Assembly: GCA_023398855.1 (NCBI GenBank)
Contig: JAEWRS010000070.1
Span: 1-5,781 of the forward strand
Length of the DNA stretch: 5,781 bases
Origin: Bacillota bacterium
GTDB lineage: Bacteria > Bacillota > Clostridia > Lachnospirales > Lachnospiraceae
Direction of reading: 5' to 3'
A program made the position numbers and the translations under genes. Positions 4,865 through 5,781 of this stretch are shown one piece after another (within the stretch, counting starts at the first letter, position 1; every line of letters begins with the position of its first letter). The notes beneath the pieces were generated by a model, which searched no databases, was not told where the DNA came from, and saw only the letters and a list, made by a program, of their open reading frames with translations.

Positions 4865-5781
4865 TTATTGTAATTCTCTTCTTACTATCACCGTTCCATA
4901 TGGCTCTATTTCTCCTCTGACAGTAATCCCATTAAGCAGCACTGTTCCTTCTGACAAGCTGTCTAAAAGCTTCTGTTCCAGTCTGACAGGCTGCTGGCTG
5001 AAATTCTGCAAAAACAGATACTCATAGAGATCTGATTCCCTGGAAGTCACTTCAACCTCTTCCGGGATCAGACCTTTTGCAAGAGGTTTGATTCCGGCTT
5101 CACTAACCACCTTCCAGAATAAATCATCATAAAAATCCTGTTCCCCATCGGCGCATACATAATAGGCCCTTCCATTTCCATAGTGATTTCTTGTTAGGGC
5201 CGGATATCCCTTGTAAAAATCATCCTCATACACCATAAGAACCTCTGCTCCTTCAAGCTTCACTAAGTCACAGAGGTTGCGGCACTCATACCGCTTCCCA
5301 TCTTCTCCTGATGCTGGAATCATGTAATTCCGCTCCCAGTCATAAAGACCATCGATCTCCATGCTGCGAAGGCCTGCCACCTCTCTCAGCCCATGAGGAA
5401 CCCCTCCAGGAAAGCACCTGTCTGATTCATCCACAATTCCAGACCAATAGGTAGTGACCAGTTGCCCTCCGCTTTGGACAAACCGTTCCATTTTCTCTTC
5501 AATTTTGCTGCGGTACAGGTAAAGCATGGGAGCCGCTACAAGCCGGTAATCCTCCAGACTGTCTTCCATGGTAATTACATCCACATTAAATCCCATTTTT
5601 TTAATGGCACTGTATACTTTTACACAGGTTTCATGATAAAATAGTCCCTTATTTCTGGGGCCTTGCGCATCCTCCATTGCCCAGCGGTTTTCCACGTCAT
5701 AGATCAGGGCCGCCTGGGGCCGTACTCCGGTTCCGGCCAATTCTCCCAGAAATGCAAGCTCTTTTCCTATGAGGCTGACCT
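4865..5781 (-). CDS. Beta-galactosidase, GH42 family, C-terminal part
   Basis: The frame is open to the right edge, so the start and the catalytic TIM barrel with its two glutamates lie outside; 304 residues are visible. They match the GH42 beta-galactosidase trimerisation domain (visible residues about 1-215). YDVENRWA (27-34) corresponds to the family's D-W-E-N-W-W-A signature. It is followed by RLVAAPMLYLY (79-89) and GGQLVTTYWSGIVDE (104-118). After it comes the small beta-sandwich C-terminal domain (about 240-304), with YEYLFLQNFSQQPVRLE and a final PYGTVIVRREL. GH42 enzymes are usually cytoplasmic, form trimers and hydrolyse terminal beta-galactosides such as plant- or milk-derived galacto-oligosaccharides. 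Full length is normally about 670-690 residues, so somewhat under half is seen. A TTG at 5740 is an internal leucine codon, not the start, because 13 further family-like codons precede it. The base composition is visibly richer in G+C than the T7SS-like genes to the left. Confidence 0.93.
   Translation of the reverse strand, partial: VSLIGKELAFLGELAGTGVRPQAALIYDVENRWAMEDAQGPRNKGLFYHETCVKVYSAIKKMGFNVDVITMEDSLEDYRLVAAPMLYLYRSKIEEKMERFVQSGGQLVTTYWSGIVDESDRCFPGGVPHGLREVAGLRSMEIDGLYDWERNYMIPASGEDGKRYECRNLCDLVKLEGAEVLMVYEDDFYKGYPALTRNHYGNGRAYYVCADGEQDFYDDLFWKVVSEAGIKPLAKGLIPEEVEVTSRESDLYEYLFLQNFSQQPVRLEQKLLDSLSEGTVLLNGITVRGEIEPYGTVIVRRELQ

Noticed and set aside
1..5781. CRISPR array, tRNA, rRNA, transposase or integrase
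   Set aside because: No repeat-spacer periodicity, no cloverleaf or rRNA-like sequence, and no recombinase motif was found on either strand; the only tandem repeat is the coding pentapeptide tract.

Overview
Every supportable gene in this window is on the minus strand, so the biological order runs from high to low coordinates. Gene content and style suggest a Gram-positive anaerobe of the Lachnospiraceae / Clostridium cluster XIVa type: strong AGGAGG-like ribosome binding sites, a GH42 beta-galactosidase, a surface protein with an (ATPSE)n linker, and small helical proteins of the kind that accompany type VII secretion (T7SS). The taxonomic call is inference; no rRNA or housekeeping marker is present.

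Block 1 (about 3731-5781) is a carbohydrate-use region. The C-terminal half of a GH42 beta-galactosidase enters from the right edge and is followed after 21 bp by an eight-helix membrane protein of unknown function. These two are probably co-transcribed. A short degenerate-looking ORF follows, and the block ends in a hairpin plus U-rich tract at about 3735-3777 that looks like an intrinsic terminator.

Block 2 (3301-3730) is a 430-bp stretch without a convincing gene. It holds a dyad and candidate promoters at its right end. At its left end is a compact element of about 170 bp in which long stretches of all three minus-strand frames are open, and which contains a second terminator-like hairpin. 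That hairpin lies downstream of the candidate promoters and upstream of the next gene, so attenuation or a dispersed RNA-like repeat are both possible.

Block 3 (1-3300) is visibly more AT-rich and forms an operon-like run: a 783-residue EsaA/YhgE-Pip-like membrane-anchored coiled-coil protein with a (ATPSE)n linker, a 110-residue helical acidic protein, a 109-residue WXG100-like helical protein whose turn reads LAG instead of WXG, and the start of a lipoprotein cut by the left edge. The last three genes have clear ribosome binding sites and short gaps.

Working model (inference): block 3 is a satellite or accessory module of a type VII secretion system. It would consist of an EsaA-like surface component, a pair of small secreted or chaperone-like partners, and a lipoprotein that may act as immunity or assembly factor. 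No ATPase (EssC) and no recognisable toxin domain is visible here, so whether this is a complete locus depends on sequence to the left of position 1.
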